Below are positions 7,017-15,431 of a stretch of DNA of 21,660 nt, in pieces. How positions within the stretch are numbered: the stretch's first letter is position 1; each line of letters opens with the position of its first letter. This DNA is from Gammaproteobacteria bacterium (GTDB lineage Bacteria; Pseudomonadota; Gammaproteobacteria; Pseudomonadales; Pseudohongiellaceae), in contig NYWC01000091.1 in NCBI GenBank assembly GCA_002684935.1, forward strand, positions 6,574 to 28,233. The letters run 5' to 3'. The notes below the pieces were generated by a model. It was not told where the DNA came from and made no database searches. It worked only from the letters and a program-made list of their open reading frames with translations. Position numbers and translations under genes: made by a program.

Positions 7017-9449
7017 ATGTCCCGCCGCGTCTATCTGACAGTAGTACTCACACTATTAGGGCTCATTGCTAGCCTTACACTCCGCGCCCAGACCCGGCAA
7101 AACCTCGAAGTTGAGGGTCTACAGGCACCCGTGGAAATCCTCAAAGACCGCTGGGGCATCTCGCATATTTATGCCGAGACAGAACATGATCTGTTCTTCG
7201 CCCAGGGTTACAGCGCGGCACGTGACCGTCTGTTCCAGTTCGAGATCTGGCGCGCGCGTGCTACCGGCACGACAGCTGAAATTCTTGGCCCCAAAGCGAT
7301 TGAGCGTGACCATGGCGCGCGCCTGTTCAAGTTTCGCGGTGCGATGGGAGAAGAGCTGAGTCATTATCATCCCCGCGGTGTCGACATCGTTGGCGCCTTC
7401 GTACATGGCGTAAATGCCTATATTGATGAGGCGATGCAGGACCCGGACAGTTTACCTTTACCCTTCAAACTGCTGGATATAGAACCCAAACACTGGACCG
7501 AAGAGGTTGTCATTTCCAGACACCAGGGCTTGCTCGGCAATATTGGCCTGGAAATGAACATTGGCAGGGCCGTATGTACCATCGGCGAAGAGGCAGTACG
7601 GGAGCTGCAGTACTTTCATCCCCATGATCCTGATCTGACACTCGATCCTATGATCGACTGTGAATCCCTGGTAGAGAACGACATTCTCTATCTTTATAAC
7701 GCCTATCGGCGCAATCTGCGATTTGAACCTGCTGATATTCAGGTTGTGGCTGCGCGCAACGATGCCGGTGACTTCGAACAGTTGGCCACTGTTCTCGACC
7801 AGGAAGCTGATCTCATTCAACGTTTCGACCTCGACGACATAGGGAGCAACAACTGGGTGGTGAGTGGTGATCTGACCCAGGATGGATGGCCCATGATGAT
7901 CAACGATCCACACCGGGCTCAGTCCGTGCCTTCCTTGCGCTATTGGGCACATCTGGTGGGGCCTGGCTGGAATGTACTCGGTGGTGGCGAACCAACAATT
8001 CCGGGTATATCCATTGGTCACAATGAGTTTGGTGCCTGGGGATTGACCGTGTTTAACACTGATGGGGAAGATCTCTACGTATACGAGACCAATCCTGAGA
8101 ATCCGAACGAGTACCGCTACAACGGGCGCTGGGAACCCATGTCTATTATTAAAGAAATCATTCCGGTCCGCGGCCAGAACCCGATCACCGTTGAATTAAA
8201 ATACACCCGGCATGGTCCGGTGGCTTTCGAGGATCAGGACAAGAACCTGGCCTATGCGCTGCGTCCCGCCTGGATGGAATTTGGTGGTGCGCCATACCTG
8301 GCGTCCTTGCGCATGGATCAGGCGCAGACCTGGGAAGAATTTCGGGAGGCTTCAAGCTACAGCAATATTCCCGGAGAGAATATGATCTGGGCAGATCGTA
8401 AGGGCAATATCGGCTGGCAGGCAGTGGGTATCGCACCGATTCGACGCAACTTCAGCGGCATGGTGCCGGTACCGGGTGATGGCCGGTATGAATGGGATGG
8501 ATACTTGCCAATCAAGGCCAAGCCCAACGAATACAATCCCGAGCGTGGCTATATCGAAACCTCCAACAGCAATTACACGCCACCAGATTATGAATATCTG
8601 GATGCCATCGGCTTTACCTGGACCGATCCCTATCGCTGGGCCCGTGGTAGTGAGGTACTGGCGTCCGGGCGCAAGTTCAATATGACTGACATGATTGCGC
8701 TGCAGCATGACTACCTGTCCATTCCAGCCCGTAGTCTGGTGCCGTTCTTCAAGGACCTGCCGGCAGATGACCCCCAGGTTGAACAGGCTCGCCAGATGTT
8801 GCTGGACTGGGATTTCGTGCTGGACCGCGATTCCACAACTGCCGGTATCTACGTGGCGTTCGAGCGTCAGTTGCTAGATAACATTGAGTCCTTGAAAGTG
8901 CCAGAAAATGCTCAGCAGTATCTCAACGTCGGCATGAAGACCACGATCGACTTCCTGCTGGCGCCGGACGGTGATTTTGGTGCCGATCCTCTAGCCGGTC
9001 GCGACGCATTCCTGCTGCGCACATTGGCCCAGGGTATTGCCAATCTGCGGGAGAAGCTTGGGCCTAACATGCAAAACTGGGTTTATGGTCAGGATGACTA
9101 CAAGCATGCGCTCGTTCGCCATCCTCTCAGTGCGGCGGTCAACGAGGAACTGAGAGCGCAGCTGGATGTAGGGCCACTGCCCCGAGGTGGTAACAGTTTT
9201 ACCCTTGGTAATACCGGGAGTGGCGACAATCAGACGACGGGAGCCTCGTTTCGCATCTTTATTGACACCCGGGATTGGGACAACACCCTGGGTATGAATT
9301 CGCCTGGTCAGGTTGGAGATCCAGAGAGTCCCCTTTATGCCAATCTATTCGAATTGTGGGCCAACGACAAAGTCTTTCCTGCGTTTTATAGTCGCGAGAA
9401 AATTGAATCGGTGTTGTTCGAGCGGCTGGAGCTGAGTCCTGCTAACTGA
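7017..9449 (+). CDS. Penicillin acylase family N-terminal-nucleophile hydrolase
   Basis: The 810-residue precursor has a signal peptide (hydrophobic about 5-21, likely cut after LRA at 24), an alpha-chain block DRWGISHIYAETEHDLFFAQ and RDRLFQFEIWRARATG, and the autocleavage site Gly-Ser in IGSNNWVVSGD. Ser277, codon at 7845, is predicted to become the N-terminal nucleophile of the beta chain. Further family blocks are NDPHRAQSVPSLRYW, GISIGHNEFGAWGLT, ENMIWADRKGNIGWQ and a C-terminal SPGQVGDPESPLYANLFELW. These enzymes cleave amide bonds of acylated substrates, including penicillins, acyl-homoserine lactones or cyclic lipopeptides; which one applies cannot be told from sequence. ATG 7017 is preferred to an in-frame ATG at 6960 because GAGGA lies seven bases before it and the signal peptide then starts at once. 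It converges with dmeF. Confidence 0.9.
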   Translation: MSRRVYLTVVLTLLGLIASLTLRAQTRQNLEVEGLQAPVEILKDRWGISHIYAETEHDLFFAQGYSAARDRLFQFEIWRARATGTTAEILGPKAIERDHGARLFKFRGAMGEELSHYHPRGVDIVGAFVHGVNAYIDEAMQDPDSLPLPFKLLDIEPKHWTEEVVISRHQGLLGNIGLEMNIGRAVCTIGEEAVRELQYFHPHDPDLTLDPMIDCESLVENDILYLYNAYRRNLRFEPADIQVVAARNDAGDFEQLATVLDQEADLIQRFDLDDIGSNNWVVSGDLTQDGWPMMINDPHRAQSVPSLRYWAHLVGPGWNVLGGGEPTIPGISIGHNEFGAWGLTVFNTDGEDLYVYETNPENPNEYRYNGRWEPMSIIKEIIPVRGQNPITVELKYTRHGPVAFEDQDKNLAYALRPAWMEFGGAPYLASLRMDQAQTWEEFREASSYSNIPGENMIWADRKGNIGWQAVGIAPIRRNFSGMVPVPGDGRYEWDGYLPIKAKPNEYNPERGYIETSNSNYTPPDYEYLDAIGFTWTDPYRWARGSEVLASGRKFNMTDMIALQHDYLSIPARSLVPFFKDLPADDPQVEQARQMLLDWDFVLDRDSTTAGIYVAFERQLLDNIESLKVPENAQQYLNVGMKTTIDFLLAPDGDFGADPLAGRDAFLLRTLAQGIANLREKLGPNMQNWVYGQDDYKHALVRHPLSAAVNEELRAQLDVGPLPRGGNSFTLGNTGSGDNQTTGASFRIFIDTRDWDNTLGMNSPGQVGDPESPLYANLFELWANDKVFPAFYSREKIESVLFERLELSPAN

Positions 9450-9483
9450 GTATTCACCTTGGTGGCTCGCGGCTATTTACTTA

Positions 9484-10413
9484 CTAGCCATCTTCATCGT
9501 AGGGGTGCACCTCGATGCTAAGGTGTTGAACGGGTAAGCTATCCGGCAGCAGTGATTTAAAATAGCTCGGCTCGGCGGGAGAGCGGGACACGATAGATAG
9601 CACCGAGGCGTAAATTCCGGGACCTACTATCCACAGATGCAGGTCGACGATGCGATGGTCGCCATTGAATTCAATGGCGTCATGGATGCGCTTAGTCATG
9701 TCCTCCGAGCCTTGCTCATCCAGCAGGATGGCACCAGTGGATTTTAAGAGACCAAACGACCAGCGGGATACCAGTATGGCGCCGACTATGCCCATGACTG
9801 GGTCCATCCACACGGCGCCATAATACTTACCAATCAGCAGCGCGAAGATTGCTAACAAAGAAGTTAGTGCATCGGCCAGTACGTGCAGGTAGGCCGAGCG
9901 TAGATTGTGATCGTGATGATGATGGTGGTCGTCGTGATCATGTCCATGATCATGATTCTCGCCGAGGATAAAGACCGATGCGCCATTAACCACCAAGCCG
10001 AGGCTGGCGACGAAAATGGCCTGGTTAAAGGCTATCTCCACCGGATTCAGTAAGCGTATCAGGCTCTCCCAGGCCATCAGCGCGGCAAATAGTGCGAGTA
10101 GAATCGCACCTGTGTATCCCCCCAGTGTATTCACTTTGCCGGTGCCAAAACTGAAGCGCGCATTATGTGCGTGACGACGGGCGTAGATATAGGCAAAGGC
10201 ATTAATGGAAAGTGCCACTGCGTGCGACCCCATGTGCAAGCCATCTGCTAGCAGTGCCATGGAGCCAAATCCTATACCAGCTCCAATCTCAACCACCATC
10301 ATGCTGGCGGTGAGTGCTATGACAACAAAGGTGAGGGATTCCCCGGGCCTCTTTTGGTCTTGTCCAAAACTATGGGAATGGCGCCAGCGCGCCAAAATAT
10401 CATCTCTCATCAC
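9484..10413 (-). CDS. dmeF: DmeF-type cation diffusion facilitator, Co/Ni (Zn) efflux
   Basis: The 309-residue inner-membrane protein has the CDF plan of six transmembrane helices and a cytosolic C-terminal domain. The transport-site motif of helix 2 is HMGSH (His60 and His64) in LLADGLHMGSHAVAL, the form seen in DmeF rather than the HxxxD of CzcD; helix 5 carries His177-x3-Asp181 in LHVLADALTSLL. Between helices 4 and 5 lies a cytosolic run with 11 His and 5 Asp near 154-169, a metal-collecting loop. The block FSFGTGKVNTLGGYTGA is also typical of DmeF. DmeF proteins use the proton gradient to export divalent cobalt and nickel. Two adjacent ATG codons (10413, 10410) compete for the same AGGTG site. 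The gene is monocistronic, convergent with the acylase gene. Confidence 0.86.
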   Translation of the reverse strand: MMRDDILARWRHSHSFGQDQKRPGESLTFVVIALTASMMVVEIGAGIGFGSMALLADGLHMGSHAVALSINAFAYIYARRHAHNARFSFGTGKVNTLGGYTGAILLALFAALMAWESLIRLLNPVEIAFNQAIFVASLGLVVNGASVFILGENHDHGHDHDDHHHHHDHNLRSAYLHVLADALTSLLAIFALLIGKYYGAVWMDPVMGIVGAILVSRWSFGLLKSTGAILLDEQGSEDMTKRIHDAIEFNGDHRIVDLHLWIVGPGIYASVLSIVSRSPAEPSYFKSLLPDSLPVQHLSIEVHPYDEDG

Positions 10414-10559
10414 CTGCTTATATCATGTGTCAAGCTTGGAAATCCATGGTCACTGCGACCTAATGATGCGGCAAAATGAACCAGTATTGGTGGGTATCCG
10501 GACTAGGGTTTTGATATAGTGGCATAGAGAAGCATAAAGCCCTTTTATTCGAGGAAATC

Positions 10560-11135
10560 ATGAAAAATTTAGCGTTAATCGCCGCAGCCACAGTGCTCCT
10601 TAGCCAAACTGCGCTGGCCGTTGAAGAGCCCCCTGCGGAACTTGAAGGAATTACCAATTTTCGTCAGTACAGTGCGACCTTCGCCAGTGCTGGCCAGCCC
10701 ACCGCTGACCAACTCCAGGCTATTGCTGATCAGGGGTTTGAACGAATTGTTTACATAGCGTTCACCAATAACACTAATGCACTTCCCGATGAGGATCAGA
10801 TCGTAAAGGGTCTGGGCATGGAGTATATGCAAGTGCCGGTAGATTTTTCTAATCCACTGCCTGATGACTTCTATGCGTTCGCCGATTCCATGCAGCGCAA
10901 TACAGGCAAGAAAACCCTGCTCCATTGTCAGGTGAATGCTCGGGCCACCGCGTTTAGCTTTCTCTATCGGGTGTTATATGAAGATGTACCTGTAGCCGAA
11001 GCGAAGGAAGACATGAACACAGTATGGCAGCCTAACGAGGTATGGCGTGACTTCATCTTTGAAGTGATGGCTCAGAACGGCAAGAACCCTAACTGTGAGG
11101 GTTGTGACTGGACACCGCCACCACCGCGTAACTAG
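10560..11135 (+). CDS. Exported protein tyrosine phosphatase-like protein (DUF442/BLH group)
   Basis: The 191-residue product has a clear signal peptide cut after ALA at 20. It contains the block ITNFRQYSATFASAGQPTADQL (31-52), typical of the DUF442 phosphatase-like group, a strand block FERIVYIAF, a candidate general acid Asp95 in VPVDFSNP, and the phosphate loop HCQVNARAT with His122, Cys123 and Arg128. The spacing C-x4-R is that of the DUF442 proteins rather than the C-x5-R of classic tyrosine phosphatases. The tail holds a Cys-x2-Cys pair (NCEGCDW) and a proline run. The substrate is unknown. GAGGA precedes the ATG at five to nine bases, and a strong hairpin follows the stop, so it is probably a single-gene unit. 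Confidence 0.82.
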   Translation: MKNLALIAAATVLLSQTALAVEEPPAELEGITNFRQYSATFASAGQPTADQLQAIADQGFERIVYIAFTNNTNALPDEDQIVKGLGMEYMQVPVDFSNPLPDDFYAFADSMQRNTGKKTLLHCQVNARATAFSFLYRVLYEDVPVAEAKEDMNTVWQPNEVWRDFIFEVMAQNGKNPNCEGCDWTPPPPRN

Positions 11136-11145
11136 CACATTAGCT

Positions 11146-11181
11146 ACCCAATATGCGTAGCATCTGCTGCGCATATTGGGT
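11146..11181 (+). terminator. Strong intrinsic terminator-like hairpin after the phosphatase gene
   Basis: ACCCAATATGCG (11146-11157) pairs perfectly with CGCATATTGGGT (11170-11181), and AGC/GCT extends the stem inward past one G-T pair to a four-base loop ATCT, giving about 16 pairs. Only TTT follows, so it may act mainly as an RNA 3' end or stabiliser. It starts 10 bases after the stop codon. Confidence 0.7.
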
Positions 11182-11435
11182 TTGAGCTAGAGGGCATGCT
11201 AAGGCAAACTCCTTGATATACATTTACCGGGCTTTCCCAGAGCCTTTCCCTTCTTGCCACCTCCTGACCACCCCCTTAAATGAATCTGCCTCTTCTGAGA
11301 AGCCAGCAGTGCAGCATGATTTCACGCTGATGAAATGACAAAAAAATCGAGCCCGGGCTAACGGGATTTTGTCTGCCAAAAACATGAGTTCGTAGATATT
11401 GAGATTTAAGGATTCAGAAGTTCAAGAGAGGGTAT
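11182..11435. other. Intergenic stretch before the pseudogene
   Basis: No gene is seen. At about 11340-11373 an A-rich arm and ATTTT flank CCCG/CGGG, giving a weak terminator-like hairpin with a bulge. A ribosome-site-like AGAGAGG at 11425-11432 precedes ATG 11436 of the pseudogene. Confidence 0.4.
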
Positions 11436-12968
11436 ATGAATAACAACAAACCTCGTCACTATGTAATCTGGTCAGCCCGAGTGTTGCTATTACCGAATAC
11501 AGACACCGTGGTCGCACAATAATTGGGCGGCGCTGGCCAGTCAATTCAGAATTTTGCCGAGAACTACGCGGTATGACACGGTGAAAATCTCGAAGGGTCA
11601 CCCCTGAGCGTAGCTTTGCTGGGAGATCTCAGACATGGCGACAGCATCGATGAAATCGTCAACAGCATCAGTAACGGTTTCGCGGAGGCGGGTATGCCCG
11701 CCTGGGGCGAACGCTTTACTCGTGCCGATATTCGCAACCTGGCCTTATATATCGCTGAGACGCGATCAAATGTGAATTATGACGACTTCAATTACGATAC
11801 GCCCCTGGAGATTCCTACCAGTATCGTAACTTCTGAGCTACACAATTTTCGATTCGAAACAGTCGTGGCAGACCTGGGTGCTCAACCATTCTCCATCGCG
11901 CCCTTCCCGATGGCAGAATTCTCCTCACCGAAAAGAAGTTTGGCGTTAGAGTGATTAACTCTGATGGGGAGAAGTCCGCTTACCTGCTGGATACGCCGAG
12001 AGCCTACTCTGACGCCTATAAAATCACCGTAGATCAAGATGGGGTATAGGTTGGCTGTTCGATAGAAAGCCTCACCGCGACTATCATGACAACGGCTGGA
12101 TCTATCTTTACTTTGCCGATCGCTGCGCCGATTGCAATGAACTTTCCCGTGAAAGTGAGCAAGATGTGTCCATGAACAAGCTGGTGCGTGGTTGAATTCG
12201 TGATGGGCGCTGGGTGGACCAAGAGACGATTTGGGAAGCTCAGAAGGAGTTCTATACGGTCTTCACCGATGTGGCTGCAGGTGGCCGGCTGGCTTTTGAC
12301 GATAGAGGGCACCTGTATATGAGCGTTGGTGCAGAAGGTGGCAGCACTTTTAACGGTATCCAGGATCTATCTACGCCCTATGGCAAAGTCCGCCGAATTT
12401 ATGAGGATGGCAGTATACCTGCTGAAAATCCGTTCTATGGTCAGGAAGATATTATTGCCAGTATCTATACCTATGGTCACCGTAGTCTTCAGGGGTTGGA
12501 ATTCAACTATTTCAATGGTGAGCTATATGGCACCGAGCATGGGCCAAGGGGAGGGGATGAAATCAATCACCTGATCCCCGGGCGCAACTATGGATGGCCG
12601 CTGACATCCCTTTGTATGGATTACGACGGTACGAGGGTTGAATATGGACGTGAGTAAGGTATTACCTTTGAGTTGGCAGATATCGAGCAAGCTGTGGTCG
12701 ACCTGACCCCTTCACTGGCCGTATCCGGCTTTGTGATTATGGATAGTGGTCAGTTCCCGCAGTGGCAGGGCCACCTCCTGGCGGGATCATTGAAGGCACG
12801 AAGCCTGTTTCGTTTCGTGATCGATAAAAATGGGCTCATCCATCGCGAAAACTGCTTAAAGGTTTTGCGTGAATTCGTGATATTGAGATCGGTTATAGAG
12901 ATGATGTCTTCCTGCTTCTAGAACACAATGCGGGTAGTCGGATTCTGCGTATAGTGCCAGTTTATTAA
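11436..12968 (+). pseudogene. Dead cytochrome c / PQQ sugar dehydrogenase (GSDH) fusion gene
   Basis: The reconstructed reading starts at ATG 11436 with a remnant signal peptide and then a cytochrome c domain, from SIQNFAENYAV through HGENLEGSPLS to AEAGMPAWGERFTRADIRNL. A GSDH beta-propeller follows, with HDNGWIYLYFAD, GRLAFDDRGHLYMSVG, YGHRSLQGLEFN, YGTEHGPRGGDEINHL and PGRNYGWPL. Six in-frame stops occur (11520 TAA, 11574 TGA, 12047 TAG, 12193 TGA, 12655 TAA, 12870 TGA), and frame must be changed near 11890 and near 12860. The heme site is destroyed: where CxxCH is expected the frame reads Tyr-Ala-Val-stop-His. The C-terminus SRILRIVPVY ends at the TAA of 12966. An intact member of the same dehydrogenase family is at 1941-3377. 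Function is certainly lost unless stops are recoded, for which there is no sign. Confidence 0.9.
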
Positions 12969-13210
12969 GGCTAGGAATTTGCCTAGGTGATGCAGGCAGG
13001 GATGAGCGAGTTGTAAGCAATTCATTCTTCAACTGTTGCTGCGGGAGGACTTCTGCCACAGCCAGCATAATTTGGTATCATAAAAGTGGGAAAGCGTGCT
13101 GGCATTGTTGTCAACGAAAGGTGTTCACATGGGTCATCTCTAAACTGGAGCGGGCGTAGCGCAGTTATCGCTCTGAGAGAATTGATCGGATAGCAAAGAT
13201 AACCGGCATG
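12969..13210. other. Intergenic stretch between the pseudogene and the shared terminator
   Basis: No gene or RNA is supported. A segment from 13150 begins like a tRNA (GCGGGCGTAGCGCAGTT) but has no matching acceptor or T arm. Only very short open frames are present. Confidence 0.4.
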
Positions 13211-13239
13211 AAAAAGGCGAGTCACTGACTCGCCTTTTT
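13211..13239. terminator. Bidirectional intrinsic terminator
   Basis: AAAAAGGCGAGTC (13211-13223) pairs perfectly with GACTCGCCTTTTT (13227-13239) around a three-base ACT. The GC-rich core with A and T runs on the two sides makes it a terminator for both strands. It lies 24 bases beyond the stop of the minus-strand monooxygenase-like gene and also closes the plus-strand pseudogene unit. Confidence 0.85.
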
Positions 13240-13262
13240 CTGTTTCACTTCACCCGACAGTT

Positions 13263-15122
13263 CTAGTCATCGCCGCCCTGGTTAGATTCCTTCCATGCAT
13301 AAAACCCCATGAACATCTCCTCAAAACTTTGCTCACCCCACGAGAGATCTATACTCGGATCTGGATTAGCACTGTTTTGAGCTGAATTGTCAAACGCTCC
13401 TATTGCACGAATCTTTGTTCCTGCTGGAACTCTTAATGGCTCTTCTAACTCGTGTACAAGTTGCCAATTAAAGTCGTAGTCAGGGACCGAGAGCAGAAGT
13501 TCCTCGCTACCGTCAGGATATTCGGCAACGAATCGCATTCTTTTCCCTCTGAAATGCATGTGCGGCATTAGACTGTAAAGGTCTGAGTCGTTTTTGATGA
13601 ACGTAACTACTTCCATCTCATGGTCTTTGGAGAATGCTGGTATCGCAATATCAAAGTCATTGCCAACGCCACCTGTCATCTTTTCTGTTGGAACTTCGCC
13701 TTCAGGGTAGAAGTAGATTCCGATTTCTGTCTCATCTGTAACTTCACGCCCTGACGTCGTGTAGTGCATTTGGAGGCTAAGTGAGGTTCCAGCTTTCAAA
13801 AGCCCCCCAACGCCCTCTGGTGCAAGCGCTACAGCGTTTCCGGGAGCGTAGCCACCAAATTGAGGCAAGTCGTCATCTCCACCGAGAATCTGGCCTATAC
13901 CTATGTCGGGGTTTTCACGGAAAATCTTGCCAATCGGTGGTTGTTTACCCGAAGCTACCGCTGAAAAAATCTCAGCACGGATTGCGGCAGCCCGTTCTTC
14001 AGGTAGCTCCTCAAGCGCGGCCGTGAAAGCCTGCATTGGATCTGGTCTGCCTCCAGGAGGCACAACTGTCGTAATTATGTGGTGAAGAACCTCGGACTTG
14101 TCTGGCGCAACTTCGCTAGCCCGCACCCATCGATCCTTTTCGAGGCCAAGATCTAAGATTATATCTCTGTAGTCTATCACCCCGGTTGCTGGGATCGCTT
14201 GGGGGGGAACTTTGACAATTAAATCCGGCTCACCTAAATCTCTAGCGAGTGTCCATTTAGTGTCTGGCCAAACCAACTCTGTTAGCGGGTCGACATCATC
14301 TTGTACATCTACTGGTGAGCCAGAACTAACCCATCGAACGAGCTTTTGAATCTCGCTGTCGCTAAGGTTCATTTCATTCTTAAATTTGTGACCAACTTTA
14401 TTATCAATCTGGCCGGGCGGCATGCGTTTGGTCATGAGTACTTCACGAATCATTTGAGACCAGCCCTGAACTGCCAGACTGCTGTCCATCGCGAAGGGAG
14501 CTATTCCGCCATCGCGGTGGCATGTAGCACAATTGCTAGCAATGATCGGTGCAATATCTTTGGTGTAGGAAAGGTTGGTGTGGTCAGAGATATTACTGCT
14601 AATCAGTTTGGCAGAACCCACTGCAGAAACTAAGTCAGCGTTCTCGCCTACTAAGAGCCTATCGATCGCTGCTTCGGCAGCAGCGACGACTGGGCCGCGA
14701 TAGACTAGCTCGAATGAACTCGGATCATAAACTACCGCCTCGTCCATGCGCTCGATGCCCAACAGTTCAGTTACTAAATGGGTGTCATCCATCAGCACTG
14801 GCAGTTCAATACCGTACTTCGCAAGATCTGCTGCGACTGCTTCGCGGTCGGACTGGAGACCCGGGTTCATCATAAAAAAAACTACATCGCGATCCTGATA
14901 CTTGGACTGCAGCTTGATCAGCACTTCCAGAGTGGCTGCGTCAGTCGCGCCAACGGCCTGTGGCACAATCACCACGGCCTGCTGGTCATCGTACCAAGCC
15001 ATATGATGCTGGGCGCCGAGGTGATCGATCAGGGCAAAATCGCCGACTCGTTCACCGGCAAGTGAGCTAAGCGAGGCGGTCGCCACTGCACTAGAGATTA
15101 TTGATAGCAGGAGTTTTTTCAC
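13263..15122 (-). CDS. Periplasmic redoxin-like / cytochrome c / PHM-type copper monooxygenase-like protein
   Basis: The 619-residue product begins with a signal peptide (KKLLLS... to about residue 22). Residues about 23-160 have a thioredoxin/redoxin-like layout (GERVGDFALIDHLG, VVFFMMNPG) but no cysteine at all. A cytochrome c segment follows: NCATCH at 197-202 and a likely axial Met234 in TKRMPPG. The rest resembles the copper type II ascorbate-dependent monooxygenase fold. Candidate ligands match peptidylglycine monooxygenase: His347-His348, His453 in LQMHY, His521-x-His523 in PHMHFRGKRM, and a Met near 603. The only two cysteines are those of the heme site. Substrate is unknown. GTG 15122 is chosen because GGGGAA lies seven bases upstream and the signal peptide then starts at once; ATG 15140 lacks a ribosome site. 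The gene stands alone and ends at a strong terminator. Confidence 0.82.
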   Translation of the reverse strand: MKKLLLSIISSAVATASLSSLAGERVGDFALIDHLGAQHHMAWYDDQQAVVIVPQAVGATDAATLEVLIKLQSKYQDRDVVFFMMNPGLQSDREAVAADLAKYGIELPVLMDDTHLVTELLGIERMDEAVVYDPSSFELVYRGPVVAAAEAAIDRLLVGENADLVSAVGSAKLISSNISDHTNLSYTKDIAPIIASNCATCHRDGGIAPFAMDSSLAVQGWSQMIREVLMTKRMPPGQIDNKVGHKFKNEMNLSDSEIQKLVRWVSSGSPVDVQDDVDPLTELVWPDTKWTLARDLGEPDLIVKVPPQAIPATGVIDYRDIILDLGLEKDRWVRASEVAPDKSEVLHHIITTVVPPGGRPDPMQAFTAALEELPEERAAAIRAEIFSAVASGKQPPIGKIFRENPDIGIGQILGGDDDLPQFGGYAPGNAVALAPEGVGGLLKAGTSLSLQMHYTTSGREVTDETEIGIYFYPEGEVPTEKMTGGVGNDFDIAIPAFSKDHEMEVVTFIKNDSDLYSLMPHMHFRGKRMRFVAEYPDGSEELLLSVPDYDFNWQLVHELEEPLRVPAGTKIRAIGAFDNSAQNSANPDPSIDLSWGEQSFEEMFMGFYAWKESNQGGDD

Positions 15123-15190
15123 GTTTAAGTTCCCCATCATTTGTAAAAATACGTTGAGCCAAATTTCAATCGATTAGTGGACTCGTTAAG

Positions 15191-15325
15191 CTATCGCTGA
15201 ATTCTACGGATTTTTCTGCGGATTGCAGCTATTTTTTGATTTTTTGTTACATCTTTACTCATGTTCGCGGTTAGGCCCATTGCAGGCTTGTGAGCAGCAG
15301 CGTCGACTATATTCTCCAGGTCCAT
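15191..15325 (-). other. Short basic open frame upstream of the monooxygenase-like gene
   Basis: ATG 15325 opens a 44-codon frame whose product ends in a basic helix (AAIRRKIRRIQR) and stops 68 bases before the GTG of the next gene. No ribosome site is visible. It may be a leader peptide, a decayed protein end or chance. Confidence 0.25.
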
Positions 15326-15367
15326 TGTCGTTGCGGGCCTGCTAAAGATAGTTACTAAATATGGAAT

Positions 15368-15387
15368 GCCCCAAAACAGGGCTTTTT
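15368..15387 (+). terminator. Weak terminator-like hairpin
   Basis: GCCC (15368-15371) and GGGC (15379-15382) flank a seven-base loop and are followed by TTTTT. The stem is short and no plus-strand gene lies just upstream, so its role is unclear. Confidence 0.25.
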
Positions 15388-15399
15388 ATTGGGTTCGCT

Positions 15400-15422
15400 A
15401 GGTAACACTTCAGGTAACACTT
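15400..15422. repeat. Tandem duplication of an 11-base word
   Basis: AGGTAACACTT occurs at 15400-15410 and again at 15412-15422, a 12-base period. Two copies only; it lies just beyond the end of the AlaX-like fragment and may be an operator pair or a replication slip. Confidence 0.4.
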
Positions 15423-15431
15423 TTATCCCTA

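Noticed and set aside
7458..8021. 187-codon minus-strand open frame
   Set aside because: Fully antisense to the acylase gene, including its autocleavage Ser codon; no family landmarks.
13150..13210. tRNA-like beginning (GCGGGCGTAGCGCAGTT)
   Set aside because: No complementary acceptor arm, no anticodon stem and no TTCGA-type T loop downstream; resemblance is limited to the first 17 bases.
15400..15422. Possible CRISPR-like or satellite repeat
   Set aside because: Only two 11-base copies, directly adjacent; far too few and too short for an array.
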